Shown here one piece after another: positions 6,926-13,802 of a DNA stretch of 19,851 nt (its first letter is position 1; each line of letters begins with the position of its first letter). Made by a program: the position numbers and the translations under genes. The stretch is from assembly GCA_964349095.1 (NCBI GenBank), contig CAYGFD010000012.1, positions 1-19,851 on the forward strand. Direction: 5' to 3'. Source of the DNA: UBA10001 sp964349095. GTDB taxonomy: Bacteria > Patescibacteriota > Patescibacteriia > Veblenbacterales > UBA10138. The notes under the pieces are model-generated. The model was given only the letters and a program-made list of their open reading frames with translations. It was not told the origin of the DNA and did no database searches.

Positions 6926-7705
6926 ATGTTAATTTTAGTTTCCTTCGTCATAACAATATTAATGATCTTAATATTGTCTCGTTTGACTAGTCGTTTTTTA
7001 GCCTACACTTTACCAGAGCAGGTTTATAAATTAATCCTTTGGCCGGGAGTGGTCGTACACGAATTTTCTCATTTACTTGGTGCGCTTATTACATTTACCA
7101 AAGTAACTGGTTTTAGCATACTACCTAAAAATCAAAACGGTAAAAGGGTTTTGGGATCATTAAGTCATGAGTCAACATCCAACCCATTGGCATTAGTTGT
7201 AATTTCGACATTTCCTTTTCTAGGCGGTTCATTTATTTTGTGGGTCTTGTCTGTTTGGCTAATTCCGTATACAGATTTAGACGCCCCGAAATTGATTGTT
7301 AATTCATTTGACTCTTGGTGGCCGAGCCTGGTTCATTATATATGGTCATGGTGGAACTTTTCCTGGAACTTAATATTAGTTCTGGATTGGACTAGTTGGC
7401 TGACTTGGGTTTTTGTCTATTTAGCACTTGCTATTTCAGCCCACCTAGCGCCATCGAATAAGGATTTGAGCTATACCGCAACAGGGTTAAGCGTAATTAG
7501 TTTGTTGGTAATTTTTATTTCAATCGTTATCAATCTACTCGGTAAGAAAATAAATTTTAATATTTTTAATTGGATTACCGATGCCATCAGTTTTTTTACT
7601 CCGTTAGTTAGTTTTTCGCTTTCTTTACTCATAGTCTTTACGTTAATATCTGCCTTTGCCGCCGGTATCAAGAGGTTAAATAATAATGTAGTATGGTGGG
7701 GATAA
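6926..7705 (+). CDS. Integral membrane HEFSH metalloprotease-like protein
   Basis: 259 residues with about six hydrophobic segments. The second carries GVVVHEFSHLLGALI (41-55), an HExxH zinc motif (His45, Glu46, His49) placed within a membrane helix as in M50 site-2 proteases and related DUF3267-like families. A possible third-ligand region is SAHLAPSNKD (171-180), where His173 or Asp180 could complete the site; the canonical M50 NxxPxxxxDG motif is not seen. It would therefore be an intramembrane protease of an unusual type or a divergent relative. It starts two bases after the glycosidase stop and ends 18 bases before the membrane-anchored AAA+ gene. Substrates are unknown. Confidence 0.7.
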   Translation: MLILVSFVITILMILILSRLTSRFLAYTLPEQVYKLILWPGVVVHEFSHLLGALITFTKVTGFSILPKNQNGKRVLGSLSHESTSNPLALVVISTFPFLGGSFILWVLSVWLIPYTDLDAPKLIVNSFDSWWPSLVHYIWSWWNFSWNLILVLDWTSWLTWVFVYLALAISAHLAPSNKDLSYTATGLSVISLLVIFISIVINLLGKKINFNIFNWITDAISFFTPLVSFSLSLLIVFTLISAFAAGIKRLNNNVVWWG

Positions 7706-7708
7706 AAA

Positions 7709-7717
7709 TGATATAAT
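7709..7717 (+). promoter_or_regulatory. Extended -10 promoter giving a leaderless AAA+ message
   Basis: TGATATAAT: a perfect -10 with TGn. The hexamer (7712-7717) ends six bases before ATG 7724, so transcription should start on the A of the start codon. There is no room for a Shine-Dalgarno. Confidence 0.72.
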
Positions 7718-7723
7718 TTACAT

Positions 7724-8857
7724 ATGGATTCATCGTTCTGGCAATTATTGGGAGTATTAGTGGTATTGGGTGGATTCTCATATTTCTGGCAAAAAAAAGT
7801 AAATTCATCTGGCGCAACGAGCGTTGGTGGTAATTTGTTTAATACTCACTCAACTCCAATACTGGATTCTTATTCAGTTGATTTTACTAAGTTGGCAAAA
7901 GATGGAAAAATCGATCCGGTAGTTGGTAGGGAGGAAGAGGTTCTCAGGTTGGCGCAGGTATTAACGCGCAGAACGAAAAATAATGTTCTGTTGGTTGGGT
8001 CTCCGGGGGTTGGGAAAACGGCTATTGTTGAAGGGTTAGCGGTCCGAATAATAAATGGCACGGTTCCTGAGGTTTTACAGAATAAGAGGTTGTTGTCATT
8101 ACAGGTGGCGACTTTATTAGCGGGCACAAAATATCGAGGCGAATTTGAAGATCGGGCCAAAAAATTGGTGCAAGAGTTAGGGGGTACCTCACGCCAGATA
8201 ATTTTATTTATTGATGAGATTCACACTGTGATGCAGTCTAAGGGTGCCGAAGGGGCCGTGAATTTTTCCGACATTTTAAAACCAGCATTAGCGCATGGTG
8301 ATTTGCAATTAATCGGTGCAACCACGACGGCGGAATACGAAAAGTATATAAAAGTAGATCCCAGTTTGGAAAGACGATTCCAACTCATTGAGGTTCCCGA
8401 ACCAACTGTGGCCGAAACTATAAAAATATTGCAAGGTGTTAAGGATAAATATAAGGCTTACCACAAAGTAGAGTTTACCGACGGCGCAATTGATGCTGCG
8501 GCGGTATTGGCAGATAAATTTATAAAAAATAGGCAAATGCCTGATAAGGCGATTGATGCTATTGATGAGGCAGCCGCTATGGTTAATGTTTCCCACGTCC
8601 ATCGAGGGGTCGTGGGTGCTTTGCATCAGGCCGCTCGTTCAAAAAATGAAGAGTTGGCCGTATTGTGGGGAAAAACACAGGCCTTGGACAGAAAAATTTG
8701 GCAGAGTAACTCGCCAGAAACAGTAGCTATGGCTAAAGAGCGTGAGGTAATAGAAAGTGAATTAGAAAAACTAGGCATGACAGTGGTTGACGCTGATGAT
8801 GTTAAAAAGGTCATTATGCAGTGGGGTGGGGTAAAATCACTTTCCGAGTTCATTTAA
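7724..8857 (+). CDS. Membrane-anchored single-AAA+ (Clp D1-like) ATPase
   Basis: 377 residues. An N-terminal membrane segment (about 5-22) and a 25-residue linker replace the usual Clp N-domain. A complete ClpA/B/C D1 module follows: VDFTKLAKDGKIDPVVGRE (about 52-70), Walker A GSPGVGKT (92-99), pore-loop region KYRGEFEDR (136-144), Walker B ILFIDE (160-165), sensor-1 region GATTTAEY (198-205), arginine finger SLERRF (214-219) and the lid with MPDKAIDAIDEAA. The protein then has a shortened helical segment and stops at VVDADDVKKVIMQWGG, the D1-D2 linker of Clp proteins. D2 and its ClpP-docking loop are absent; the sequence after the stop shows no continuation, so this is a real end and not a frameshift. 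It is probably a membrane-tethered unfoldase or remodelling ATPase. Confidence 0.88.
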   Translation: MDSSFWQLLGVLVVLGGFSYFWQKKVNSSGATSVGGNLFNTHSTPILDSYSVDFTKLAKDGKIDPVVGREEEVLRLAQVLTRRTKNNVLLVGSPGVGKTAIVEGLAVRIINGTVPEVLQNKRLLSLQVATLLAGTKYRGEFEDRAKKLVQELGGTSRQIILFIDEIHTVMQSKGAEGAVNFSDILKPALAHGDLQLIGATTTAEYEKYIKVDPSLERRFQLIEVPEPTVAETIKILQGVKDKYKAYHKVEFTDGAIDAAAVLADKFIKNRQMPDKAIDAIDEAAAMVNVSHVHRGVVGALHQAARSKNEELAVLWGKTQALDRKIWQSNSPETVAMAKEREVIESELEKLGMTVVDADDVKKVIMQWGGVKSLSEFI

Positions 8858-8863
8858 TAGTTG

Positions 8864-8869
8864 TATAAT
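8864..8869 (+). promoter_or_regulatory. -10 hexamer of surface protein A
   Basis: Perfect TATAAT with a poor -35 (TTTCCG, 8841-8846, 17-base spacer). The start would lie near 8876, leaving a leader of about 20-30 bases without a Shine-Dalgarno. Confidence 0.5.
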
Positions 8870-8901
8870 TAATAACTTACTTAAAATTAACTTCTGTGTA
8901 T

Positions 8902-10122
8902 ATGGATATGCCAACAACGCAAACCATGACCAAGACTAAGGCGAAGTCTACGGTTGGGTTCACATTATTAGTCGGGACTATTTTTTTAGGTTCAGCCATG
9001 GTGGCAATAATTGCGCCATTATATGTCCTTAAAGATAACGATGGTTTAAAGACTGTAATGGGTGATGGTATGGCGCCGAAATTTTCTGGTCTGACAAGTG
9101 TAGTATCAATGACAGATCCTTTTACGACTGGTTCGGTATGGAAGTCGGCGAATAACTCAGCGATGTACTATTTTGATGGTCAAAGACGTTGGGTTTTTCC
9201 AAATACCGCTACATATATTTCTTGGTACCCTACTTACGGTGGTATAAAAACCGTTACTTTGGATCAGTTATCTTCAGTTCCGATTGGTGGAAATATAACC
9301 GTTAGACCAGGTACGTATTTAGTGAAAACTAATAATAACACCTCGACCTATGCGGTGGAACCGTTTAAAGATGTAACAAGAGGCCCAGCAGGAACATTGA
9401 GAGTCATTGATAGTGAAACTAGGGCGGCCGCCTTGTATGGGGCTGATTGGAGAAACAGGGTAATTGATGTTCCGTCGGCATTTTTTGTCAACTATAATAC
9501 CGGTATACCAATTTCAACCAACAAGCACCCGGCCGGGACATTGATAAAATATCCTGGGCAATCTAGTTATTATTACATTGGGCTGGATGGTTTAAAACAT
9601 TTAGTCACAAGCACGGGGTTAACGGCGAATAAATTTCAAACAAAATTTGCGGTGGAGACGACGATTACCTATGGTACTGGTGCACAAATAAATAGTTTTG
9701 ATTCATCTGTAGGTAGCCCAAGTTATACCTGGGTGGCTAATTCCGGAAATTCACAATTTAGATATGGACAGATAGAATTTAAGTCGGCAGTTGATTATAA
9801 CGGCTCGGGGCAGGTTTCCTATAACACGCCGGTTAAGTACATGCTGTTTGAGTCACTGTATCCAATTTCTGACCAAACACAACCATATAGTTATAACTTC
9901 AATAACCCTGTTTGGGTGGGATGGGACACACCAGGCGCCATTTGGGCAACCAAGGTTATGCGTTACTTAATTTCTCGTCCAGCAACGGCCGGTTTGTACT
10001 ACATAGTCAGAGTGGCTGATGATAAGGGTAATACAGAATTAAATACTATTGAAAAAAAGTGGGGACAGTTAAGTCCAACCCCAACACCAACACCCAAACC
10101 CACTTACCCAATTAGTTACTAG
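8902..10122 (+). CDS. Surface protein A: S-layer-like repeat protein with a membrane anchor and Pro/Thr tail
   Basis: About 406 residues. A hydrophobic segment (about 16-40) acts as an anchor or uncleaved signal. The outer region holds three related units of about 55-70 residues, starting near YYFDGQRRWVFPN, RPGTYLVK...YAVEP and HPAGTLIKY...YYYIGLDG, each with an aromatic Y-Y/D-G-x-R pattern. This block also occurs in surface protein B at 18764. A unique domain follows (after about residue 270), then a short Pro-Thr tail, SPTPTPTPKPT, typical of wall-spanning linkers. Starts at GTG 8896, ATG 8902 and ATG 8908 are all possible; no Shine-Dalgarno decides, and I chose the first ATG. It is monocistronic between the AAA+ gene and a strong terminator. 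The likely role is a cell-surface structural or adhesion protein (inference). Confidence 0.75.
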   Translation: MDMPTTQTMTKTKAKSTVGFTLLVGTIFLGSAMVAIIAPLYVLKDNDGLKTVMGDGMAPKFSGLTSVVSMTDPFTTGSVWKSANNSAMYYFDGQRRWVFPNTATYISWYPTYGGIKTVTLDQLSSVPIGGNITVRPGTYLVKTNNNTSTYAVEPFKDVTRGPAGTLRVIDSETRAAALYGADWRNRVIDVPSAFFVNYNTGIPISTNKHPAGTLIKYPGQSSYYYIGLDGLKHLVTSTGLTANKFQTKFAVETTITYGTGAQINSFDSSVGSPSYTWVANSGNSQFRYGQIEFKSAVDYNGSGQVSYNTPVKYMLFESLYPISDQTQPYSYNFNNPVWVGWDTPGAIWATKVMRYLISRPATAGLYYIVRVADDKGNTELNTIEKKWGQLSPTPTPTPKPTYPISY

Positions 10123-10130
10123 AATAAACC

Positions 10131-10160
10131 AAAAACATCCCGATGTATCGGGGTGTTTTT
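10131..10160 (+). terminator. Strong intrinsic terminator after surface protein A
   Basis: Near-perfect inverted repeat with arms AAAAACATCCCGAT and ATCGGGGTGTTTTT (one G-T pair). The stem ends in a T-tract on the + strand. A-rich on the 5' side, so it could also act on the opposite strand. Confidence 0.92.
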
Positions 10161-10168
10161 GTTACACT
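10160..10168 (+). promoter_or_regulatory. Extended -10 promoter of the O-antigen ligase-like gene (leaderless)
   Basis: TGTTACACT, whose first T is the last base of the terminator T-tract. The hexamer (10163-10168) ends six bases before ATG 10175. No Shine-Dalgarno and no good -35. Confidence 0.6.
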
Positions 10169-10174
10169 AGAAGT

Positions 10175-12067
10175 ATGGTTATTAAAATAGATTGGCGACA
10201 ACTTTCCTCTTATATTTTAATATTAGCGCTCGTTGCATTGCCATTGGTTTTTGACATAAGAACGCTGAATGTTTTTGATGTTACAAAAGTAACTTTTTTT
10301 AACCTAGCGGTGATTGTGGCAACAGTATTTTATTTAAGTGGCGTATTTAAGAATTGGCAGCTATACAGGGAGGATTTGGTAAGGTTTTTTAGTAGCCGAA
10401 TTAATCAATTAATTATTGCGATATTTATTGTTCAGTTAGTGGCTAGTTATTTTTCAGTATTTAGATTAACGAGCGTGTGGGGAATTTATGAACGATGGTT
10501 GGGGCTGTTTACCTTAACTCACGTTTTTGTTTTTTACTATCTTGCCCACAGCTTATTTAATAGAACAACTATTAAACTACTACTCCTTGGGTTAAGTATT
10601 GTGGTTTTTATTACCTCTAGTTACGCAATTTTTCAGCATTTTGGAATTGATTTACCTGGGTTTGCTCGTGGGTTTAGGGTGGCGACAACTGATTATTCCT
10701 TACGGTCTTTCGCGACGCTCGGGCATCCAAATTTTTTGGCGGGATTTTTAATACTCAACATACCCTTAGTTATATATTTACTTTTAACAAGTATAAAATT
10801 AAACGCCAAGAGTTTTTTTGGAACTACTTTATTTTTATCAATACTTGCAATAATTTTTACTTTATCGCGTAGTGCCTGGGTTACAGTCTTGCTAACCGCA
10901 CTAATTTGTCTGGCAGTTTTATGGAAAAAATTCCATTGGTCATTTAAACATATCAAAAACAAAAAAATAATTTTTGTCATTGCAATAGCGGCAATCATTT
11001 TGTTGGTGGTTGGCATTCCATCCGCGCTTCCGCGTCTTACTTCATTTAATATTTCGGGAGACAGCTTGGGTGTTAGGCTGTGGCTGTGGCAAATTGCCGT
11101 GGAAGCCTGGAAGAGTAAGGTGTTATTGGGTTTTGGTCCTGAAAATTTTTATACAATATCCCAGAATTTCCCTTCGCCGTTTGCTATTGAGGAAAATCTG
11201 TTTGATAGAACTCACAATATATTCATCGATTCGTTAATTAATGGAGGCATTTTGTTATTACTAGCTCAGCTGAGTCTGCTCTTTTTTTGGATTAAGTTTT
11301 TATTTAAGGCGATTAAAGACAGTTCGATTAAAGACGATGTTTTGTTTTATTGTTGTTTGCTAGCAGCGAGTCTGGGTTATATAATCTTTGGTTTTTTTAA
11401 TTTTGATAGTATTGTAAGCCTGACATTTATCTACACGCTAGTAGCAATAAGTTTAAAATGGGGTGAAGTTGGTGATAAAAAATTTATTTTCTCTAAAGCA
11501 TCAATAATCTTTGTTTTTTTGGGTGCTTTAATTTTATACGCCCCGATTTGGCATAGTATAAATATCTGGCGTGCTGATTTATTTGCTAAGCAGGCTGACA
11601 CTTATTTTAGAGATGGCGCTATTGTGAAGGCGGAGAATGAATTGCAAAATAGTATTAATTTGAACAATAAGGAGTTTAATTATTTTTCAGCACTAGCAAA
11701 AGTTCAGTTAGCTAAAGCGCTGACGAGTGGGGAATCACAACAATTATGGACCAGTGTTGAATCATATAATAAAGCCCGCGCCCTAGGGTTACCAGACCCT
11801 GTTTATTACCGAGAAATGATAACTGTTTTTAGGTATTGGTCCCAGGTTGATAGCAATCAGATCCCGGTGCTACTGGACCTATATAATAGAGGTGAGATGT
11901 CGCTTGGGGGCGATGCAAATTTTTATTTAGGTTGGGGAGAGGTGTATTACAGTTTGGGTAACAAAAGTGAGGCGGAGATTAAGTTACGGAAATATTTATT
12001 CCTGAATAGAGGCCAGTATCCATTGGAGTACGAGACTATTTTTAAGAATTTGAAAATAATAAATTAA
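10175..12067 (+). CDS. O-antigen ligase/polymerase-like membrane protein with C-terminal TPR-like region
   Basis: 630 residues. About 11-12 membrane helices occupy roughly residues 10-465, with the Wzy_C-type signature region in the middle: GHPNFLAGF (about 183-191), TLSRSAWVTVLLTA (about 228-241), the periplasmic loop with SGDSLGVRLWLWQIAVEAW and LGFGPENF, then FDRTHNIFIDSLINGG (about 343-358). Arginine and histidine residues in these loops are typical of enzymes that ligate or polymerise lipid-linked glycans. Residues about 470-625 are soluble and helical (AKQADTYFRDGAIVKAENEL onward), resembling TPR repeats that may bind partners. It would use undecaprenyl-linked sugars, linking it to uppS downstream. 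It is followed by a 47-base gap and tRNA-Pro with no terminator seen. Confidence 0.85.
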   Translation: MVIKIDWRQLSSYILILALVALPLVFDIRTLNVFDVTKVTFFNLAVIVATVFYLSGVFKNWQLYREDLVRFFSSRINQLIIAIFIVQLVASYFSVFRLTSVWGIYERWLGLFTLTHVFVFYYLAHSLFNRTTIKLLLLGLSIVVFITSSYAIFQHFGIDLPGFARGFRVATTDYSLRSFATLGHPNFLAGFLILNIPLVIYLLLTSIKLNAKSFFGTTLFLSILAIIFTLSRSAWVTVLLTALICLAVLWKKFHWSFKHIKNKKIIFVIAIAAIILLVVGIPSALPRLTSFNISGDSLGVRLWLWQIAVEAWKSKVLLGFGPENFYTISQNFPSPFAIEENLFDRTHNIFIDSLINGGILLLLAQLSLLFFWIKFLFKAIKDSSIKDDVLFYCCLLAASLGYIIFGFFNFDSIVSLTFIYTLVAISLKWGEVGDKKFIFSKASIIFVFLGALILYAPIWHSINIWRADLFAKQADTYFRDGAIVKAENELQNSINLNNKEFNYFSALAKVQLAKALTSGESQQLWTSVESYNKARALGLPDPVYYREMITVFRYWSQVDSNQIPVLLDLYNRGEMSLGGDANFYLGWGEVYYSLGNKSEAEIKLRKYLFLNRGQYPLEYETIFKNLKIIN

Positions 12068-12075
12068 TATTTAAG

Positions 12076-12102
12076 TCGACAAACCCATACTTATTTGATA
12101 AT
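12076..12102 (+). promoter_or_regulatory. Possible promoter of the tRNA-Pro/uppS unit
   Basis: TCGACA (12076-12081), 15 bases, GATAAT (12097-12102). The hexamers are good but the spacer is short. Read-through from the ligase-like gene is an alternative. Confidence 0.35.
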
Positions 12103-12114
12103 CTTTTAATCTGA

Positions 12115-12188
12115 CGGGGTGTAGTATACCGGTAGTACACACGCTTCGGGTGCGTGTAGACTGGGTTCAATTCCCAGCACCCCGACCA
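12115..12188 (+). tRNA. tRNA-Pro (CGG)
   Basis: Complete cloverleaf read by hand. Acceptor arms CGGGGTG (12115-12121) and CACCCCG (12178-12184). D arm GTAT/GTAC (12124-12127, 12135-12138). Anticodon stem CACGC/GCGTG (12140-12144, 12152-12156) with loop TTCGGGT, giving anticodon CGG (12147-12149) followed by G37 as in proline tRNAs. T stem CTGGG/CCCAG (12161-12165, 12173-12177). Discriminator A, and CCA encoded at 12186-12188. It reads the codon CCG. Confidence 0.95.
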
Positions 12189-12189
12189 A

Positions 12190-12289
12190 NNNNNNNNNNN
12201 NNNNNNNNNNNNNNNNNNNNNNNNNNNNNNNNNNNNNNNNNNNNNNNNNNNNNNNNNNNNNNNNNNNNNNNNNNNNNNNNNNNNNNNNN
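12190..12289. other. Assembly gap of 100 N
   Basis: Exactly 100 N, the usual scaffold placeholder. The 21 bases before it (12169-12189) are identical to the 21 bases after it (12290-12310), so the contig ends probably overlap and the gap may hold no sequence. Confidence 0.97.
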
Positions 12290-12310
12290 AATTCCCAGCA
12301 CCCCGACCAA
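12290..12310 (+). repeat. Duplicate of the tRNA-Pro 3' end at the contig edge
   Basis: Copy of 12169-12189, covering the 3' part of the T arm, the acceptor strand and CCA. Most likely the same locus seen twice through contig overlap; the alternative is a second identical tRNA whose 5' part lies in the gap. Confidence 0.8.
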
Positions 12311-12315
12311 AAATT

Positions 12316-12999
12316 ATGAGCGAAATTAAACATATAGCAATAATAGTTGATGGTAATCGGCGTTGGGCACGCGGTAAGAACCTGCCGACGCTTGAGGGCC
12401 ATAAAGCAGGTTACGCCCGCGTGAAGCAATTAGCTCGCTGGATTTTTAATAAAGGAGTTCCGGTGGCTAGTTTTTATTTATTTTCTAGGGAAAATTGGTC
12501 CAGAACAAAAGAAGAGGTTGCCTACTTATTTGATTTGCTTGATGAAGGGCTAAAAAATGATATTGCCGATTTTGTGAAGGATGGCATCAAATTACGATTC
12601 GCTGGGGGGCGTGAACAATTAAGACAATCAACACGCGACTTAATGACTGAAGCAGAGCTAAAGACCGCTGGTGGGGCCAAGGGGACTATTGTGGCCTGTA
12701 TTAACTATGGTGGTCAACAAGAAATTGTGGAGGCTGTACAATCACTCGCTTTAATGGGAAGTGACTTAACCAAATTAACCCCTGAAGCATTAAAGAATTC
12801 ATTAACCACCGCTGGTTTACCGGCCGTTGATTTAATGATAAGAACTTCGGGCGAGCAAAGAATCTCCAATTTTTTACTTTGGGATATTGCTTATGCTGAA
12901 TTATATTTTACACCTAAATTTTTTCCCGACTTTTCCGAACAAGACTTGGAAGAAGCCATAACTTGGTATCAAGATAGGGATCGCCGGTTCGGTAAATAA
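12316..12999 (+). CDS. uppS: Undecaprenyl (polyprenyl) diphosphate synthase
   Basis: 227-residue cis-prenyltransferase that condenses isopentenyl diphosphate onto a farnesyl-type primer to make the C55 lipid carrier for cell-wall and surface glycans. Conserved family motifs are in place: HIAIIVDGNRRWA (about 6-18, catalytic Asp12), GHKAG (about 28-32), FYLFSRENW (about 53-61), INYGGQQEIVEA, and DLMIRTSGEQRISNFLLW near residues 172-189, with AYAELYFTPKFFPDF. Length is slightly short of the usual 240-250, mostly at the ends. ATG 12316 lies only six bases after the tRNA CCA, with no Shine-Dalgarno, so tRNA 3' processing would leave a nearly leaderless message. It converges on the small minus-strand gene across a shared hairpin terminator. 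Confidence 0.96.
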   Translation: MSEIKHIAIIVDGNRRWARGKNLPTLEGHKAGYARVKQLARWIFNKGVPVASFYLFSRENWSRTKEEVAYLFDLLDEGLKNDIADFVKDGIKLRFAGGREQLRQSTRDLMTEAELKTAGGAKGTIVACINYGGQQEIVEAVQSLALMGSDLTKLTPEALKNSLTTAGLPAVDLMIRTSGEQRISNFLLWDIAYAELYFTPKFFPDFSEQDLEEAITWYQDRDRRFGK

Positions 13000-13001
13000 A
13001 A

Positions 13002-13023
13002 AATCCCGACCTAAGTCGGGATT
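13002..13023. terminator. Shared terminator hairpin between uppS and the minus-strand gene
   Basis: AATCCCGAC (13002-13010) and GTCGGGATT (13015-13023) form a perfect 9-bp stem with loop CTAA. The A-run on its left reads as a T-tract on the minus strand, so it is strongest for the minus-strand gene. On the plus strand the following ATTATGTTA is a poorer T-tract. Confidence 0.88.
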
Positions 13024-13026
13024 ATG

Positions 13027-13359
13027 TTACATCATTTCTGTATATTCTTTGTACTCGTCTCGGCACTGGGATAACACAGCTCGAGCTTTTTCTACTTGCT
13101 TAGTATATTGGTCGCCATCGTTAGCCTCGAGATTACCCAATTCCTCTTCAAATTTATCTATAAGTTGAAGCATTTCAGCGCCTTCGCGACTGGATTTTTC
13201 TTCTTCTATACATTTGGCAATTTGAGCAGAGAGATCAACTTCTGATTGTGACAGCAAAACCTCATTTTCATAGAAATCAATAATTTGCCTGACCACTTCT
13301 TCGGCCGGTATTTTTGCACTCATTGTTTCAAAACCACTTTCGCCTTCGCGATAACTCAT
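13027..13359 (-). CDS. Small acidic helical protein, unknown function
   Basis: 110 residues, strongly acidic, predicted nearly all helical, with heptad-like spacing from about residue 35 to 100 (LLSQSEVDLSAQIAKCIEEE, LQLIDKFEEELGNLE) that suggests a coiled coil. No membrane segment, no signal and no family I recognise. It is the only gene on the minus strand between surface protein A and the helix-turn-helix gene, and it is divergent from the next small gene. An in-frame ATG at residue 13 is an alternative start. Upstream on the minus strand, TATAAC lies ten bases before the ATG and could be a -10. It is followed directly by the terminator hairpin at 13002-13023. Confidence 0.7.
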   Translation of the reverse strand: MSYREGESGFETMSAKIPAEEVVRQIIDFYENEVLLSQSEVDLSAQIAKCIEEEKSSREGAEMLQLIDKFEEELGNLEANDGDQYTKQVEKARAVLSQCRDEYKEYTEMM

Positions 13360-13414
13360 AGAAATATAGGTTATATTTTTTAATCTAGACTAATATTATG
13401 GACTTAGTGAACAT

Positions 13415-13442
13415 TTGTCAATCCTTTTAAAAATGTTAATAT
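13415..13442 (+). promoter_or_regulatory. Promoter of the 106-residue protein gene
   Basis: TTGTCA (13415-13420), 16 bases, TAATAT (13437-13442) preceded by TGt. The hexamer ends nine bases before ATG 13452, so the leader would be only about two or three bases. Confidence 0.68.
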
Positions 13443-13451
13443 AAAAGCGAT

Positions 13452-13772
13452 ATGACCTATGATAAATGGCAAGATATTGTAAATAAGGTGAAGACTGGTT
13501 TCAAGGTTATCAATCAGGGCAAGGAAGGACTAGATGGCGTACCAGGAATCAAGGAATTTGTAGAGTTTTCCGGTCCTTTAGGTGAAATGCGTTTAGAGCT
13601 GGTTCAAAAACCAGTAATTTTGGACAAAAAGACTCACTACTCTAACCGCATCGGTTCGCAGTCGGCGGTAGAGTATGTGTATGATGACAAAGAAAAAACT
13701 CTGACTTTTAAGGTTTTTAAAAAAAACGGTGAAAATTGGGAAGAGTTAAAAGGCGTAGACTTAGGCTTTTAA
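13452..13772 (+). CDS. Small soluble protein, unknown function
   Basis: 106 residues with no signal peptide or membrane segment. The N-terminal 35 residues are helical (YDKWQDIVNKVKTGF), and the rest alternates as beta strands (MRLELVQKPVILDKKTHYS, AVEYVYDDKEKTLTFKVFKK). The look is of a compact alpha+beta cytoplasmic protein. I do not recognise a family. It has its own promoter with almost no leader, and its stop codon lies inside the palindrome of its terminator. It is therefore a self-contained unit, distinct from the membrane-protein operon that follows. Confidence 0.75.
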   Translation: MTYDKWQDIVNKVKTGFKVINQGKEGLDGVPGIKEFVEFSGPLGEMRLELVQKPVILDKKTHYSNRIGSQSAVEYVYDDKEKTLTFKVFKKNGENWEELKGVDLGF

Positions 13773-13785
13773 AAGCCGTTTTTTT
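13764..13785 (+). terminator. Terminator overlapping a stop codon
   Basis: Perfect palindrome GGCTTTTAAAAGCC (13764-13777) followed by G and seven T. The TAA stop at 13770-13772 is within the hairpin. Confidence 0.85.
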
Positions 13786-13786
13786 A

Positions 13787-13795
13787 TGATAAAAT
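13787..13795 (+). promoter_or_regulatory. Extended -10 promoter right after the terminator (leaderless)
   Basis: TGATAAAAT begins within two bases of the preceding T-tract. The hexamer ends seven bases before ATG 13803, so the message has essentially no leader. No Shine-Dalgarno. Confidence 0.62.
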
Positions 13796-13802
13796 CATCT
13801 TT

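Noticed and set aside
8309..8626. Minus-strand 105-residue ORF inside the AAA+ gene
   Set aside because: Antisense to a strongly conserved ATPase domain, with no initiation signal and no family.
10075..10110. Short tandem repeat encoding Pro-Thr
   Set aside because: Real low complexity (SPTPTPTPKPT) but only a few units, typical of wall-linker tails and not a separate repeat element.
10693..11237. Antisense and alternate-frame ORFs within the O-antigen ligase-like gene
   Set aside because: They overlap conserved membrane and loop motifs of the real gene and have no start signals or recognisable content.
12106..12429. Minus-strand 107-residue ORF across the gap
   Set aside because: It reads through 100 N, the tRNA and uppS in antisense, so it is an artefact.
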